Assembly (NCBI GenBank): GCA_001970955.1 | Contig: MPUH01000550.1 | Location: forward strand, 1 to 46,480 | Source of the DNA: Stentor coeruleus | Lineage: Eukaryota; Ciliophora; Heterotrichea; Heterotrichida; Stentoridae | DNA: 46,480 bases | Direction of reading: 5' to 3' | Shown: positions 37,645 to 46,480 of the stretch, in pieces | How the letters are laid out: each line of letters starts with the position of its first letter | How positions within the stretch are numbered: position 1 is the first letter of the stretch | The notes under the pieces: model-generated | The model's input: the letters and a program-made list of their open reading frames with translations, nothing else | Databases searched by the model: none | What the model was told of the DNA's origin: nothing | Program-made: the position numbers and the translations under genes

Positions 37645-38770
37645 TTATGGCCAGAGAAATAATGGAAAAAAGGTTGATGGAAATTGCACGGGCATAAGAT
37701 TTGAAGGAGTTTAAAGGAATTTGAGAGGATTTTTAGTGCTTTTTACGGTTGGAGAAAGGATTTTTGGTGAGTTGGGTTGGAAAATACTAAAAAGAGTGTG
37801 TGTGTGGGGAATAGGGTGGAGGAAATTTGGTTTTGGAAGAGAGAGGAGTTTTTGTATTTGGATATGGGGTTTTAAACATGAGAAATACGGATTTTATGGA
37901 ATTGTATAGGTTTTATGATAATATTTGAAAGGATAAGATGGAAATAATGATAAGAGGAGTTGGGGAAGTGAGATTTGGTGTTGAGTATTTTTTTTTGATA
38001 CAAATATTTTACTTTTGATGTATTTTTCCACTTTTTTTAGTGAATATTTTTATTTATATAAGCTTTTATATAAAGTTTTTAAATGTAGAGAACCAGGAAA
38101 GGAAATGATAGGAGGATTATTATGATGCCAAGAGTCATTAATTTAAAATCTTAATATATATACTTTTACATATAATATATCATGCATATAGTATTGTAAC
38201 ACCCTTAAATATTAAAGACTGATATTAATATTTCTTTTAATACTACTATTTCACTAAAATAATTTTGGTATTCTAAAATTCTGTCGTTTTAATTTGCTTT
38301 GCTATCAAACTTAAGTTCTATTTANTATAAAATTCTTAAATTTTATCTCATAAAGTACTATTACGGCCAATAAAACTCTTCTTAAATTTTCTCAATTTTT
38401 TCCCAATATTTCTTTTAATACTACTATTTCACTAAAATAATTTTGGTATTCTAAAATTCTGTCGTTTTAATTTGCTTTGCTATCAAACTTAAGTTCTATT
38501 TAAACCCTATGCATTTTTATTCATTAGTTCATTTATCATATAATTCTTATAGTCTTACCTAAATTTTTCTGAAAATTTCTATCTTTTGATATCGAATAAT
38601 ATCAAATTCTTTATCATAGACTTACAAATAAATCATAACAACCTTTAAGCTTCTTCCTTTATTACAATGTTTATACTCGATTCTAATATTTCTTCTTATT
38701 ATATCATCAAGCACATAATATTATTATTCCTCCATGGGGGCACAAATCTTTTGACAAATTTCTGACAAAA
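37645..38770. other. Intergenic region: polypyrimidine-type flank of eL8 and a scaffold join
   Basis: The left 270 bases are strongly G-rich on the plus strand (pyrimidine-rich on the eL8 coding strand). Further right is AT-rich DNA with the N at 38325 and its 98-base duplication. No supportable gene. Confidence 0.5.
38227..38502. repeat. 98-bp direct duplication beside a single N
   Basis: Bases 38227-38324 recur exactly at 38405-38502. The N is at 38325 and about 79 unrelated bases precede the second copy. The geometry is the same as at 27046, pointing to unmerged contig ends. Confidence 0.82.
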
Positions 38771-39439
38771 ATGAGAGATATAGCTTTACTAGCACTTCTA
38801 TATGGAGTCGGGCCAACTTCACGCAATTTTAACATTGACGAGTCACTTTTAACAACATGGGTCATGAATATCCAGCATGACCCATTTCTCAAAAACCTCC
38901 GTAATCACATCCTTACCCAAATAAACACAACTTCCCCAGTGACAGTAAGTAAAAAATACGGACTTTCTGGCAAAGTTATAACTCAGCTTTCTGAGTTTAA
39001 AGAAGAATTCGAAGATGAAAAACTTGCTGAAGAAATCCTTACAACTTATGAACCCCCAGAAAACCCTGAGCCTGAACCAAATGACATACTTTTAAACCCG
39101 GATCTTGAGTTTTTACAAAATGCTTCAAAAATAACTTCTCCCTTAGATGAGCTTTTTAATAGCATTACCGCTTTTCCTTATCTTATTGCTGAAAAATGGT
39201 TTGTTTCTGAGGAAGCTGACTTAGAAAGGACTTATTTTGATCCTAACATGCTTTTTGATGGTTCTAGACTTGAACAGGCTGTTCCTGATTCTGATGATAG
39301 TTCATCACAAATAGATTATGAAGTTGATGAAATACCAGTTTTTCAAATGCCTGAGGAGATGAGATGCATAGAAGAAAGGGAAACGAATTTAGAAAGTAAT
39401 GAAAAAGATAACGGATATGAATATGAAGATTACGATTAG
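38771..39439 (+). CDS. Unknown acidic protein
   Basis: A 222-residue protein. The N-terminal part (about 1-75) seems folded and helical (MRDIALLALLYGVGPTSRNF). Pro/Glu-rich PPENPEPEPNDILLNPD is a linker. The C-terminal 80 residues are strongly acidic with many Asp/Glu/Ser, ending NGYEYEDYD. There is no transmembrane segment. I recognise no family. It lies 74 bases upstream of the BipA-like gene on the same strand. The ATG follows ATTTCTGACAAAA. Confidence 0.65.
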   Translation: MRDIALLALLYGVGPTSRNFNIDESLLTTWVMNIQHDPFLKNLRNHILTQINTTSPVTVSKKYGLSGKVITQLSEFKEEFEDEKLAEEILTTYEPPENPEPEPNDILLNPDLEFLQNASKITSPLDELFNSITAFPYLIAEKWFVSEEADLERTYFDPNMLFDGSRLEQAVPDSDDSSSQIDYEVDEIPVFQMPEEMRCIEERETNLESNEKDNGYEYEDYD

Positions 39440-39513
39440 ATACTTTTATTATTGTATTAGATTATTTTAGTATTAAAACTGATGGCTTAAAATATGAATA
39501 TGGATGATTATAT

Positions 39514-41325
39514 ATGCTCCTCAACTTATCTCAGAAGTGTATACGTAACTTGGCTGTCATTGCCCACGTAGATCATGGCAAAACAACTCTTGTTGACTCA
39601 GTTCTTAAGCAAATGGGTTCAAAAATGACTTCAATGGACACACTTGCCTTAGAAAAAGAGCGAGGTATTACAATCCTTTCAAAAGTAACAGGGATTCCAT
39701 ACAAGAACTACTTCATAAATTTTGTAGACACGCCAGGACACGCTGACTTCGGAGGACAAGTTGAACGAGTCATGAATATTGTTGATGGAGTATTACTTGT
39801 AGTTTGTGGGACTGAAGGTCCCATGCCTCAAACTCGTTATGTTCTGCAAAAAGCAATCCGTGCAGGTCTTAAACCAATAGTTGTGATGAATAAATTAGAT
39901 AGGCCAACAGCTCGTCCTGGAGAAGTTGAAAGCAAAATTTTCGACCTTTTCTGTTCTCTTGATGTCAAAGAAGATCAACTGGACTATCCAATATTATATG
40001 CATCAGGGCGTTCAGGCTGGGTTGATAGTTGTATAGATGGTCCTCGTCAAAATTGTAGCCCGCTTCTTGATAAAATAATCTCATATATTCCTCATCCTAC
40101 AGAACAAGAAACAGGACCTTTTCGTATGTTGGTATCAATGATTGAACATAGTACATATCATGGACGTATGAGTATTGGGAAAATACAGCAAGGCGAACTC
40201 AATATTGGAGACTTGCTGCACGTTCCTGGAGAAAATGGGTCTAAACTTACAGGAAGGGTTGTTAAAATTTATAAAACTATTGGTCAAGATAAAGTTGAAA
40301 TACCTAAAGGTATAGCTGGGGATATAGTAACTGTTGCTGGGATAACTGCTATGGTAAACGACACAATCTCTCATATAGAAAACAGAGATCTTATTAAACC
40401 TATTCCTATTGATATGCCAACAATAACTTTAAAAATCCGCATCAATGATTCACCTTTAAATTCACTTGAAGGTAAGAAAACCTCATTTATAGCTTTAAAA
40501 GAAAGGTTATTTCATGAAGCTGAAAACGATTTAGCTTTAAAAGTTAAAGAGGGTCAAAATTGTATGGAAGTTTCAGGTCGTGGGGAGCTTCATTTAGGAA
40601 TTTTAATAGAGCAAATGCGTAGAGAGGATTTCGAAATGTGCATAGAAGCTCCTATGATTGTGACAATAGAAGATGATAATGGAAATATATTAGAACCAAT
40701 AGAAGAAGTTATAGTAGAAGTGCCTTCTGATTATCAAACTGCTGTTACTGAGCAGTTTTTAACAAGATTAGCTCATTTTGAAGATATGAAAGAAATATCA
40801 TCAACACATACAAGGCTTACATTTTACACTCCAACAAGAGCAATGATGGGTTTTAAAGCAAAACTTTTAGGTATAACAAAAGGTAATATGACTATTGAAT
40901 CTCATATATTTGATTATCAACCATATAAAGGAGCATTAACAAGAAGGACTAGTAAATGTGTTATAGCTTCATCTAAAGCTTTATGTACAGAATTTGGATG
41001 TAGTCATTTAGAAGAAAAAGGATTAACTTTTGTTGGACCTGGTATGAATGTTTATGAAGGAATGATTATTGGGGAATCGCAAGTTGATAGTGAACTTTTA
41101 TTGAATCCTGGTAAAGAGAAAAAACTTACTAATGTTAGAAGTGTGCAAAAAGATGACTATTTTAAGTTGACTCAGCATAAAGTTTTTACAGTGGAAGAAG
41201 CTATTGCTTATATTAATGAAGATGAGCTTGTGGAAGTCACTCCGAAAAATATTAGGATGAGGAAAAAGGAACTTAACTTTGATTTGCGTAAGAAAGCAAG
41301 TACTCAGAAAGCACGTGAAAATTAA
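39514..41325 (+). CDS. BipA/TypA-family translational GTPase
   Basis: A 603-residue protein, the normal BipA length. The GTPase domain has [13 protein letters not shown] (G1, about 14-26), an effector region with RGITI (G2), [16 protein letters not shown] (G3) and VMNKLDRP (G4). Further blocks are [26 protein letters not shown] (domain III), VEVPSDYQT and a C-terminal part with [14 protein letters not shown]. In bacteria and organelles BipA binds 70S ribosomes and helps assembly and stress response. Nuclear copies in eukaryotes are mostly organellar, so a mitochondrial role is likely, but the N-terminus before G1 is only about 14 residues, short for a presequence. There is no intron. Confidence 0.95.
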   Translation: MLLNLSQKCIRNLAVIAHVDHGKTTLVDSVLKQMGSKMTSMDTLALEKERGITILSKVTGIPYKNYFINFVDTPGHADFGGQVERVMNIVDGVLLVVCGTEGPMPQTRYVLQKAIRAGLKPIVVMNKLDRPTARPGEVESKIFDLFCSLDVKEDQLDYPILYASGRSGWVDSCIDGPRQNCSPLLDKIISYIPHPTEQETGPFRMLVSMIEHSTYHGRMSIGKIQQGELNIGDLLHVPGENGSKLTGRVVKIYKTIGQDKVEIPKGIAGDIVTVAGITAMVNDTISHIENRDLIKPIPIDMPTITLKIRINDSPLNSLEGKKTSFIALKERLFHEAENDLALKVKEGQNCMEVSGRGELHLGILIEQMRREDFEMCIEAPMIVTIEDDNGNILEPIEEVIVEVPSDYQTAVTEQFLTRLAHFEDMKEISSTHTRLTFYTPTRAMMGFKAKLLGITKGNMTIESHIFDYQPYKGALTRRTSKCVIASSKALCTEFGCSHLEEKGLTFVGPGMNVYEGMIIGESQVDSELLLNPGKEKKLTNVRSVQKDDYFKLTQHKVFTVEEAIAYINEDELVEVTPKNIRMRKKELNFDLRKKASTQKAREN

Positions 41326-42283
41326 TATTTTTTAAGAAATATGAATAATAATAGCTTATGTTTTTAGAGAAGATTATGAATACTCTCCTGTTTTTTATAT
41401 GCATCCAGAAGTATATAGTAAAATCTCTAACTGTATCAGTCATAAAGCTCATGGGTATGAACAAGCTAGCATAATCTCATTAGGTTCAACTGGCGCATAT
41501 AGTAACTTTAAAAAAAAATGAACTTAGAAAACTAATAGAAATTCCTAATTGAATAAAATTTAGTTGATTTTTTGTTTTTTTGAATAAGGAAATTGGAGAT
41601 ATGGATTTTTAGATTAATGATTAGACCATAAAAATAAGATAATTATTAACAACACTAGATTTTTCATAAATAGTTCGTGCGATTGAAATTTAGATTTATG
41701 ATTATTTCTTCTACTCATCTGCAGCTGTGTAACTGAAGGAATGTACCCTTGATTAAACCTACATTTAGCACATGACAATTTTTCCCATAAATCACTCGAT
41801 CTCAATTTATGAAATCAGCGACATTAGATAAAAAAGTATTTTTATTGATTTTCTGGGTTCTTAAATACTTTTGTATTATTAAATATTTTATTTTTCTAGC
41901 ATTAGCATTCTGCTACATCATATTTTGGTTTTTTTGGTCTAGGATTAAAAAATTAGCATATAAGATTATAAGTTAAATGCTTTGTTCTACCGGTGTGCTA
42001 ATGGCTAATGAACTAATAATAAAAGAAATATGGAATTTTAGAAAAGATTGAAATTGATGTACTTTGAATTTTAGTCAAGTTTTTTAAGTAGTATAAGAAA
42101 ATATTTTTTTCAATAAGAATATAAAACTTTAAGCTGCAACATGTACTAAACTCCAAAGAATCCTAAACAAGTTATAATATGATTTTAATATTAAGCATAA
42201 GAATATTATGATAATAAAAGACATACTTTTGAGTAAATATTTACTAAATAAAGTAATATTGTAAGAAATTCTAATAGCCATTG
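41326..42283. other. Intergenic region between convergent genes with coding-like fragments
   Basis: No intact gene. Besides the plus-strand fragment at 41345-41521, a minus-strand open stretch at 41614-41805 (LWEKLSCAKCRFNQGYIPSV and onward, ending in a hydrophobic segment) reads like protein but has only a TTG start after a nearby stop. The rest is AT-rich. Confidence 0.4.
41345..41521 (+). pseudogene. Coding-like fragment, no start codon
   Basis: An open frame reads YVFREDYEYSPVFYMHPEVY then SKISNCISHKAHGYEQASII ending NFKKK and TGA. Composition and codon choice look protein-like. There is no in-frame ATG near the beginning, only an internal one at the M of FYMHPEV, and a TGA lies just upstream. 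It begins 20 bases after the BipA stop. It may be the remnant of an inserted gene. No family was recognised. Confidence 0.35.
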
Positions 42284-44929
42284 TTATTTATTTTGCTTTG
42301 CCATTGTATTCAGCCTATTGAATATAAGTTTCCCTTTGTTAGAATATCTTCTTTCCTTCCACTTTCTTTGGATTTTTCTAACAGCAAATTCAGCATTAAT
42401 TTTATGCAGAGCTATTTTTCCAAGAAGTTCAATAAAAAACCTACAAGACTGAGGCCCTGAAACTAATTCTTCATTATCATCACTATTTTTTAAGAACATA
42501 GATAAGTTGTCTATATTTGCATCTAAAAAAGCATTCTGTATTTGAAAAACTAAAGCCCACAATTTCCTAAAGCTTGATTTTTCATTAAATTCCCTTACCC
42601 CAGAGTATTCATTAAGGAAATAGCTCTCAAGTTTGTTGAAATTATTAATAAGTTCAATAACTCCTATGTTTTTTATAGATACTTTTATTAATTCAAGACT
42701 TGATTTATAAAGCTTATAAGTAGATAATATTGAACTCAATTCAGTTTGCTTGCATGAAACATCCTGCTTAACACATAGACAACTAAAAAATAATAAGCTT
42801 TCATTACATATTGTAAAAATATAATCAGCAGTAATAATACCGTTACATATAGAAAAACAATCTCGATACATTTTTGCTATAACAATATCACTAGCTTGAT
42901 TATCAAGATTCCTTATAATGTCTCTAAACCCTGTAAAAGTAACCCCTGTCATTTCATAGTTTTTATCAGCAAACTCATAAAAACTCCTAATTGCTATAAA
43001 CTTAGCTCTTTTCTCTCTAATATAATATTCTAATAATAACCTTAGCACAAGCCCAGAATCCAAAGCAAACTGCCCATCTTTAAGCCTAGCTTTTTTTCTC
43101 AAAAGGTCTTTAAGTTCATTTCTATCACTCCCTGATACTTTTTCCAGTATTTTTTCCAATGCTTCTTCAACTTTTTTTATGGGTAAAAAGTGAATTGAAG
43201 CATATTTTCCTGTGTTTAATAACAGCTGAGCACCTTTAAATAAATAATTCCTACAGTGTAAATAAAAAGCAAGCTCATCAATCATAAGGTCTTCGTTTAG
43301 AAACTCAATAAAAGTTTTGATTTCCCAGTTTTGCTTGTATTTATCTTGACCTAAAGATAATATGAAGTCCATACGGATTTTTTCTCCTGATGATTTTCGC
43401 CAATTTTCAAGTTCTTTGACTTGACGAGTTTTTTGATCGACAGTAAAGGAACCGAGCCAGGAATAGACAAATTCTGGGAAACGGGAGGGTATGCGACCAC
43501 TTTCAAATGTACAAAGTTGATGCTCATAATATTTAGAGTCATAAATACCTCTAACTGTAACTTCCAGCCAATTTTGGAAAGGAATCATAAGTGGTAAGGT
43601 TGTATCATTTATATCTAAAAATGTTATAAACAAAGGCCTATTCATTTTATATATCTTCAAATTTATTTCAGATATATCGATTTTATTATCAGAATGAGAC
43701 TCATTTTTCTTTTTCTGATACTCAACCGCCTGATCAATTTTATTCACAACTGAAGGTTTTTGGCTAGGAATATTTAAAACATGACTACAAACAGCACTTT
43801 CTCTAACAATTGAAAAAACTGGATCATTCAAAGATATCCAAATCGCCCTTTCTGCACCTTTACTATAACTCCCTGATGCAATACTTTGCTCAATCTGCTG
43901 ATATTTATTTTTCCAAAACTCAACATGTTCCTTAGTCTCTTCATACAGATTTTTACAATTAAAAAACCTAACCATATCTTCTTTAAACAGTCCTAATCTT
44001 TCATTCCTTTCACAAATTTTCTCTTTAAGCACATCAATGTTTTTTTCAAGCAACTGTATCAAATCTTGATTTTTTTTCTGTTCATCATAAAATGAACTTA
44101 AATATTTTTCATTAGAATCAAGCTTTTCTTTATAACTTCCTATTGTCATTTCCATCTTGTAAATCATAGACTCTTTTTGTTTTGAATATCCCTTATATTC
44201 TTTACTTAAATGCTCATATTTATCTTTATATTCTTGTAGTTCTTTTGATATCTGTTCAATTTTTGTGACGTTTTTTAGTTCTTCTATATAGTCTTCGAGC
44301 ATTTGAATTTTTTCTATATGTTTTTCCCTTTCAACTATTTGTTTCCTCGCACTTTTTTCGAGCTTTTGGACGCTTTCATTTTTGGTTTTTTCGATTTGGA
44401 GGAATTTGTTTGACGTCCCTTGCAATGAGCTTTGTAATTGTTTTATTTGAAAAGTTAGGTTTTTAGTAGTTTCTTTTTCTTTTTGAAGGTCTTTGGAGTT
44501 TTTTTCATTGATTTGTCCTGTTTTTTTAAGCAAATCTAATATTTGCCCCAGGCTTTCGAGGATTTTTGGGAATTCTTGAGAGATTTTCTTCTGTTCAAGA
44601 CTTGGAAGGATTGATAAACAAAGCTTGGATATGGTGTTTAAGCTTAAAAGTACTGAGGTAAAAGCTTCATAATCATGTGTTTGGCTTATGAGGGTTCGGA
44701 TTTCATCTTCAAAGTCAAGGATTTCATTTTTTTGGAATTTGAATATCTTGCGAGATGAATTAATTGAATAACAGAAGGAATCTGGAGAAGCGCTATAAAG
44801 ACGAGGAGATAAACTTGTGATACCAACGTAGTTTTCACGTGAACGTGAAGAGAGGACAGGGTTTTCAGAGATTTTTGATGGTAAAAATGATTTTTCTAAC
44901 ACTTGATGGTGTTTAAATCTATGATTCAT
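42284..44929 (-). CDS. Large coiled-coil protein with a C-terminal IQ motif
   Basis: An 881-residue protein. A disordered, Ser-rich N-terminus (about 1-65) is followed by a helical part. A long coiled coil runs from about 140 to 345 (for example LQKEKETTKNLTFQIKQLQS and YKDKYEHLSKEYKGYSKQKE). A mixed folded region (about 400-840) has blocks such as WLEVTVRGIYDSKYYEHQLC and FTGFRDIIRNLDNQASDIVI. Near the C-terminus, AVRKIQRKWKERRYSNKGK is an IQ-type calmodulin/centrin-binding motif. Such proteins are common in ciliate cortex, basal bodies and centrin-based fibres, but the family was not recognised, so the role is inference. Confidence 0.85.
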   Translation of the reverse strand: MNHRFKHHQVLEKSFLPSKISENPVLSSRSRENYVGITSLSPRLYSASPDSFCYSINSSRKIFKFQKNEILDFEDEIRTLISQTHDYEAFTSVLLSLNTISKLCLSILPSLEQKKISQEFPKILESLGQILDLLKKTGQINEKNSKDLQKEKETTKNLTFQIKQLQSSLQGTSNKFLQIEKTKNESVQKLEKSARKQIVEREKHIEKIQMLEDYIEELKNVTKIEQISKELQEYKDKYEHLSKEYKGYSKQKESMIYKMEMTIGSYKEKLDSNEKYLSSFYDEQKKNQDLIQLLEKNIDVLKEKICERNERLGLFKEDMVRFFNCKNLYEETKEHVEFWKNKYQQIEQSIASGSYSKGAERAIWISLNDPVFSIVRESAVCSHVLNIPSQKPSVVNKIDQAVEYQKKKNESHSDNKIDISEINLKIYKMNRPLFITFLDINDTTLPLMIPFQNWLEVTVRGIYDSKYYEHQLCTFESGRIPSRFPEFVYSWLGSFTVDQKTRQVKELENWRKSSGEKIRMDFILSLGQDKYKQNWEIKTFIEFLNEDLMIDELAFYLHCRNYLFKGAQLLLNTGKYASIHFLPIKKVEEALEKILEKVSGSDRNELKDLLRKKARLKDGQFALDSGLVLRLLLEYYIREKRAKFIAIRSFYEFADKNYEMTGVTFTGFRDIIRNLDNQASDIVIAKMYRDCFSICNGIITADYIFTICNESLLFFSCLCVKQDVSCKQTELSSILSTYKLYKSSLELIKVSIKNIGVIELINNFNKLESYFLNEYSGVREFNEKSSFRKLWALVFQIQNAFLDANIDNLSMFLKNSDDNEELVSGPQSCRFFIELLGKIALHKINAEFAVRKIQRKWKERRYSNKGKLIFNRLNTMAKQNK

Positions 44930-45510
44930 AATTTATTAGCATTTTTTTGGGTTTTTTGTAATTATGGGATATGCTTTATTTAATGGTCCTAAGATATATT
45001 GGGCGATTCTAAGAATTATTAGATAACTGAGGGAAATAAACTAATAATTTTATGTAAGATTTGCTTATATATATGATAGATTTCTTTTATAGTGTATCTT
45101 ATTGCTAATTCATTTCAAAATACTTTCTTATTACCTTTTAGTTTCAGTTAGCTTTAAATAAATAAAGCATAGTATAAACTCAAAAAAGTTTTCACTAGCA
45201 ATGAATTATCAAAAATAAAATCGACATAAAATTCGGCCTGCAACCATGACAAAATTCCCAAATCTCAAACCGAATTCTTATCCTCATGATCAAGAAATAA
45301 TAATGATGTTTTCCGAAGAAAAAAAAGCAAAATGCATTTATTACAAACTAAATCTTCAGAATTAGTCAGATTATCGGGATAACAACTTTTCCTAATATTT
45401 CGAATTATTTAATACAAGAAAGAGGTTTAATATAAAATTCTAAGAAAGATAAAAAATATAAACTTTATATAATGCTCATGCCTATCATGAAAAAAAAAAG
45501 AGTAATAATT
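44930..45510. other. Intergenic region, AT-rich
   Basis: No gene is firmly supported. A 39-codon ATG-led plus-strand ORF (45246-45365, MTKFPNLKPNSYPHDQEII) has protein-like composition and continues in frame for nine codons after a TAG. It could be a gene fragment but is too short to call. Confidence 0.35.
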
Positions 45511-46480
45511 CTAAGGATAATTAAAAGGTCGTCTACCTCTTCTAAATATAGAAAGATGGTGTGCAAACATACTAACTTGCCCTCTAGCTCTAATTTCTGC
45601 AAGTCCAGTCACAAGATCAGCAGGGTCTTTACTAAATTTGCACTTTTCAGCATTCACTTGCTCCCTTAAAACTATCTTTCTATGCATAGGCAAAACAAAT
45701 CCATGTTTAGAAATCATCCCATTATCAAAGCATTCTTGTTCATGCTGGTTTCTAGGTCCAGGACAATACCCAACAAATTTCAAATACTCATCAACTTCAT
45801 CATTACTGACAAAATATTGTGATCCAGCAAAAATCATAAGCTGCTGCATATAAAACTCAGGGATTTTTCCTCCATCAATACAAAAGTAATTTATTTGATC
45901 AATACGTAATCTTGGCATCAACATAAACAAATTAACACCATCAGCCAGATTGTTTTTAAGTTTATTAGCTTCATATCCACTTAAAATAACTATAATAAAT
46001 TGATCATTATAATTAACTTTTGCTACCCATCTTGAAGGTCTTAAATAATCATCTCCTCTTATATATTTAGATACTGTTTTAACATAGTCTGATGTTAAAT
46101 AAATGTTTGAACTCCAGGTATTATTTTCATTGAATTTTGAAAGAGTTGTTTCTTTAATAAGTGTTGGTATTGATAAAAATTTACTTGAATTATTATTGAA
46201 AACTTTTTTAGTAAGAAGGTTAACAACATGTTTTGATATTTTTGGAGTATGAGGGTCTACATATTTTGGTCGTTGAATTTGTACTTCTTGTTCTATTTCG
46301 ATTTCTATTTCTAGTTCAACTTCTTGTTCTTCATCGTGCAATGTGGCAAAGTTAATAACATTTCCTACAAAAGATTTTAAATGATTAATAATATTTTGAG
46401 AACTGCTTTCATACATTAGATGGTCGATTTGCAGACTAATCAGTTTGCTTTTGATGTTTTTTCCCCTTTCTATAACAGTG
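45511..46480 (-). CDS. Unknown protein, 5' end beyond the window
   Basis: The frame is open from the right edge of the window to the TAA at 45511-45513. An ATG at 46416 gives 301 residues, but the frame stays open upstream to the edge (KSKLISLQIDHLM), so the true start is probably outside. An acidic run (DEEQEVELEIEIEIEQEVQI) precedes a region with folded character: YIRGDDYLRPSRWVAKVNYN, then FIIVILSGYEANKLKNNLAD, then GYCPGPRNQHEQECFDNGM. The C-terminus is basic (HHLSIFRRGRRPFNYP). There is no recognised family and no membrane segment. Confidence 0.7.
   Translation of the reverse strand, partial: TVIERGKNIKSKLISLQIDHLMYESSSQNIINHLKSFVGNVINFATLHDEEQEVELEIEIEIEQEVQIQRPKYVDPHTPKISKHVVNLLTKKVFNNNSSKFLSIPTLIKETTLSKFNENNTWSSNIYLTSDYVKTVSKYIRGDDYLRPSRWVAKVNYNDQFIIVILSGYEANKLKNNLADGVNLFMLMPRLRIDQINYFCIDGGKIPEFYMQQLMIFAGSQYFVSNDEVDEYLKFVGYCPGPRNQHEQECFDNGMISKHGFVLPMHRKIVLREQVNAEKCKFSKDPADLVTGLAEIRARGQVSMFAHHLSIFRRGRRPFNYP

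Noticed and set aside
1..46480. tRNA, rRNA, CRISPR arrays and telomere repeats
   Set aside because: No T-loop/B-box-like sequence with a matching cloverleaf, no spaced direct repeats of CRISPR type and no C4A2- or CCCTAACA-type arrays were seen by eye. A covariance-model search was not possible.

Overview
The window looks like nuclear DNA from a heterotrich ciliate macronucleus, most probably Stentor or a close relative. It is AT-rich, genes lie on both strands, and some neighbours are separated by only 14-40 bases. Most genes are single uninterrupted ORFs in the standard code: TAA, TAG and TGA all end genes, and I see no internal TGA in any intact long ORF. Three genes only make sense after removal of a 15-base GT-AG intron, which is the tiny-intron signature of heterotrichs. 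The contents (VPS35, alpha-tubulin acetyltransferase, Polo kinase, Rab, eL8, CCT and Alba proteins) are eukaryotic. The species call is inference.

Layout. 0.2-5.7 kb (minus strand): a 1499-aa NACHT-type STAND NTPase, followed upstream by a smaller protein that repeats its C-terminal domain. 5.7-8.5 kb: a tartrate-resistant-acid-phosphatase-like phosphoesterase and a two-exon coiled-coil protein. 9.4-10.6 kb: two tandem multi-pass membrane proteins. 11.6-12.4 kb: two small secreted paralogs arranged as an inverted pair. 13.5-23.3 kb is a dense housekeeping block: Polo-like kinase, a RING plus CHY-type zinc protein, retromer VPS35, alpha-tubulin N-acetyltransferase, a RuvX/YqgF-like nuclease-fold protein, class I fructose-bisphosphate aldolase and an SK-like potassium channel. 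23.3-28.4 kb is gene-poor. It holds a CCT-motif protein, a decayed pogo/Tigger-type transposase, a coding-like relic and possibly one 75-aa gene. 28.4-33.0 kb: a split FtsJ/CMTR-like methyltransferase, a Rab GTPase and a two-exon unknown gene. 34.0-41.3 kb: an unknown gene, a Myb pseudogene, an Alba-like protein, ribosomal eL8, an acidic unknown protein and a BipA/TypA GTPase. 42.3-46.5 kb: a large coiled-coil/IQ protein and the 3' part of a gene that runs off the right edge.

There is no operon logic. Related functions are scattered: cell-cycle signalling (Polo kinase), membrane traffic (VPS35, Rab), cilia and microtubules (tubulin acetylation), and translation (eL8, BipA). The best candidates for something undescribed are the NACHT protein with its domain-sharing neighbour, the inverted pair of small secreted proteins, and the decayed elements (a Myb pseudogene and a transposase, plus a 32-base exact repeat) in the gene-poor stretches. 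Three single Ns each sit beside an exact duplication of 61-98 bases. These look like unmerged contig ends, so those duplications should not be read as biology.
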